8,152 bases of DNA from Streptomyces sp. NRRL F-2664 (GTDB lineage: Bacteria > Actinomycetota > Actinomycetes > Streptomycetales > Streptomycetaceae). The notes beneath the pieces are model-generated. The model was not told where the DNA came from and ran no database searches. It saw only the letters and a program-made list of their open reading frames with translations. The DNA is taken from NCBI RefSeq assembly GCF_000719345.1, contig NZ_JOFX01000088.1, positions 1-8,152 on the forward strand, in the 5' to 3' direction. The position numbers and the translations under genes were made by a program. The stretch's first letter is position 1; the number at the start of each line of letters is the position of its first letter. Shown here piece after piece: positions 6,508 through 8,152 of the stretch.

Positions 6508-7611
6508 TCAGAGCGACGAAGCGACCCCGCCAGAGAGCGGACAGACAGCGGGGTCGCGGAGCTCCGCCGCGGTGAGGGGGACCTCGTCCCACACCAGGCC
6601 CTCTGACCCGTCCGCGACGGCCTGATTGACCGTCCACGGCAAGCTGACCACCGCACCCCCGTCATTCATCTGAGCCGTGGCCGTGCCCGACAAGGCCTGG
6701 AATACAGGGGTCTTGTACAGGGTGCTGCGGGTTTTGGCGGGAATGCTGACCATGTCCTGCTGTTTAAAGGTCGTGGTGTTCGTGGTGGAGTGCCCATACC
6801 GCTGTAGGAACGACGCTTCGATGCCGGTCTTGAGGTCGCCAAATTCCAGCCCGATGCTGAGCTTCTGTCCGTACTCTGTGGTGAATGACGTCTCATTGGC
6901 CACACTCGTCTCCCACCATAGTGCCCTGTTCTGGAGGGTGGAGGTGCAATTGGTGCTGTACGCGACAGCTTGGGCGTCACCTTGGACGATCGAACTGGTC
7001 GTCACCTGATTGAGCGTGCACTTAGCGGTCTTCGCGACGCAGGCCTTGACCGCCTCAGACTTGGTGGGCGTCGGGTAGTAGGAGATCGAGGTGATCTGGT
7101 TGTGAAGGGCGGTTCCGGGGTTGTGCCATCCGATCGGTCGGGCGTTACCGACGTAACCTGTGCGATCCGGGTCTGCGGCCGGGCTGACCTGGCACTGATT
7201 CATCCCGATCTCGGAGTTGACCGCGTTATCGAAGCTGGAGTCGATGTGGTGCAGGTTCATGGTGATCGGCCGTGGCGTAGTGCCCTGGCAGCCGTTAACT
7301 GCTATCGAGAGCACGTTTCCCGACCAGTCGGGGTTCGAGAAATGCATGGACGAGAGGTACGGATTGGACTGCTCCATGCGGTTGCGCAGGGCTTCCAACG
7401 CCGCCTGTCCGATAGGCGGCGTCTGCGGCGCGTCAAGCACTTTCCCGAATGTGGCAATTTTAACGAGTCCGCGGAAGTCCGCCGCACACGAGAGGGTGCC
7501 GTTGTAGTGGCAGTAGCGAGAAGTTGGCACAGTGCCGGACGCCTCTGCCACACTGGCGGTCGAGAGTAGAGTCAGAGTAGCGAGCGCTGAGACGACGGTC
7601 TTGTGATTCAA
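6508..7611 (-). CDS. Secreted ETX/MTX2-like (aerolysin-type) putative pore-forming protein
   Basis: The gene encodes 367 residues from TTG 7611, chosen because TTTGGAG (7623-7617) lies five bases upstream and a signal peptide begins exactly there: NHKT, hydrophobic core [20 protein letters not shown] cleavage before SGTVP (about residue 24). An upstream in-frame ATG at 7710 has no ribosome site and would bury the signal. The mature N-terminal half is unfamiliar and contains most of the eight cysteines (34, 42, 108, 140, 191, 198, 222, 357). From about residue 195 to 315 it is rich in Ser/Thr with alternating strands: [73 protein letters not shown], then [10 protein letters not shown]. That order matches the ETX/MTX2 pore-forming domain (beta strands around an amphipathic hairpin, then an IPA.T region). 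The likely role is a secreted toxin or defence protein against other cells; this is inference. It stands alone, opposite in strand to its neighbours, and its frame is intact. Confidence 0.72.
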   Translation of the reverse strand: MNHKTVVSALATLTLLSTASVAEASGTVPTSRYCHYNGTLSCAADFRGLVKIATFGKVLDAPQTPPIGQAALEALRNRMEQSNPYLSSMHFSNPDWSGNVLSIAVNGCQGTTPRPITMNLHHIDSSFDNAVNSEIGMNQCQVSPAADPDRTGYVGNARPIGWHNPGTALHNQITSISYYPTPTKSEAVKACVAKTAKCTLNQVTTSSIVQGDAQAVAYSTNCTSTLQNRALWWETSVANETSFTTEYGQKLSIGLEFGDLKTGIEASFLQRYGHSTTNTTTFKQQDMVSIPAKTRSTLYKTPVFQALSGTATAQMNDGGAVVSLPWTVNQAVADGSEGLVWDEVPLTAAELRDPAVCPLSGGVASSL

Positions 7612-7616
7612 GGATG

Positions 7617-7623
7617 CTCCAAA
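7617..7623 (-). promoter_or_regulatory. Ribosome binding site deciding the TTG start
   Basis: TTTGGAG on the minus strand has GGAG five bases before TTG 7611-7609. No other in-frame start nearby has such a site, and the signal peptide begins at this codon. Confidence 0.65.
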
Positions 7624-7988
7624 GGGTGAGAGAGCTGGGCCGTTCCTCGTTTTAGGGCGCTCTCGCGTGCCGAGCCCCGCTTCAGCTAGGTCCGAGATCC
7701 AGGGGCTCATGATGACCGGAACCCGGTCCGAGTGCGGCTGCGAAGGGCTTGGTTTGAGGGTGCCAACCTATGTTTCGAAGACGAAATGGCCCGGATGCCT
7801 CGCCTTTAGCACTAGTTCCATTGCCCTGAAGTAAGTACTGCAGCAGCAATCGTGCCCTGAGCTGGTTCTTCTCATATCTAGGCAGGGCTGATTTCAAATC
7901 CTCATGATCTTGCATTCGTGCAGGTCGAGGCCTCGCGAGCGCGTGTTCGGATGGCCCGCCAGCACCAGCTCAGAGCCACCTGGCGAAC
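7624..7988. other. Upstream region of the secreted-protein gene, no gene recognised
   Basis: This stretch should hold the promoter of the minus-strand secreted protein. A -10-like TAGGTT occurs on the minus strand at 7770-7765, but without a convincing -35 partner. A short inverted repeat GACCGG-aac-CCGGTC lies at 7714-7728. An open minus frame at 7682-7915 (beginning MQDHEDLKSALPRYEKNQLR) has no ribosome site or family resemblance and is probably chance. Confidence 0.4.
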
Positions 7989-8152
7989 GTGTCTGCGCAG
8001 GTGGCGACGCTGCCCGAGATCGCGGGCCTCCTGCCGACCGGAGCGGATACACAGAGCCTTGTTCAGGTTGGCCACCGATCGGGTGACGCAACAGACGAGG
8101 CCCTCGGGCTGTTGAGCGGGATGTCTGACGTCCGCAGCTCTTCAACTCGGGG
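7989..8152 (+). pseudogene. Possible start of a gene running off the right end
   Basis: From GTG 7989 the frame stays open to the window edge, reading VSAQVATLPEIAGLLPTGAD, TQSLVQVGHRSGDATDEALG, LLSGMSDVRSSSTR. Its composition (Ala, Leu, Asp, Glu, Gly, Val) is protein-like and codon third positions are mostly G or C, unlike the Arg-rich translations of the other frames. No good ribosome site precedes GTG 7989. The stretch just upstream is protein-like in a different frame (MARQHQLRATW, from ATG 7951), so a one-base frameshift near 7982 is possible. I do not recognise the protein. It may be a genuine 5' end, a broken gene, or chance. Confidence 0.3.

Noticed and set aside
6970..7569. 199-codon plus-strand open frame opposite the secreted protein gene
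   Set aside because: It is antisense to the well-supported minus-strand gene, lacks a ribosome site and shows no domain.
1..8152. CRISPR array, tRNA, rRNA, phage genes or a multi-gene defence system
   Set aside because: No regularly spaced repeats, tRNA-like cloverleaf, rRNA-like conserved blocks, phage structural genes or nuclease/helicase/NTPase gene sets were seen.

Overview
The window looks like an accessory region of a high-GC actinobacterium, most likely a Streptomyces or close relative. The evidence is GC-biased codon use, actinomycete-type small membrane proteins and several transposase families common in Streptomyces. No housekeeping gene, tRNA, rRNA or CRISPR array is visible. About half of the window is decayed insertion-sequence material, as expected of a chromosome arm, linear plasmid or other degenerating island.

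Layout. 1-565: a chimeric scrap in which an IS5-type transposase tail is joined to an IS701-type transposase C-terminus, both broken. 566-948: no gene, but a perfect 10-bp inverted repeat. 949-1242: an intact 97-residue two-helix membrane protein. 1243-1745: no recognisable gene. About 1746-2523: a four-helix DUF4239-like membrane protein whose start is ambiguous and may carry a one-base frameshift. 2665-3478: a decayed IS630-type transposase. 3479-4988: a complete IS4-type element by its ends (23-bp terminal inverted repeats, probable TTTA target duplication) with a multiply frameshifted minus-strand transposase. 4989-5575: no gene, but a 12-bp inverted repeat. About 5576-6368: a decayed IS5-type transposase. 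About 6346-6507 (minus): a likely scrap of a winged-helix protein. 6508-7611 (minus): an intact secreted protein, 367 residues from a TTG start, whose C-terminal half resembles the ETX/MTX2 (aerolysin-type) beta-pore-forming family. 7612-8152: mostly non-coding, with a doubtful gene fragment running off the right end.

Only three genes look intact or nearly so, and all three encode membrane or exported products: two plus-strand membrane proteins and one minus-strand secreted protein. There is no clear operon; each is separated from its neighbours by IS debris or long gaps. The most interesting gene is the pore-former-like secreted protein. It keeps a clean reading frame, signal peptide and ribosome binding site while the material downstream of it is badly decayed. 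I see no evidence of a new multi-gene system.
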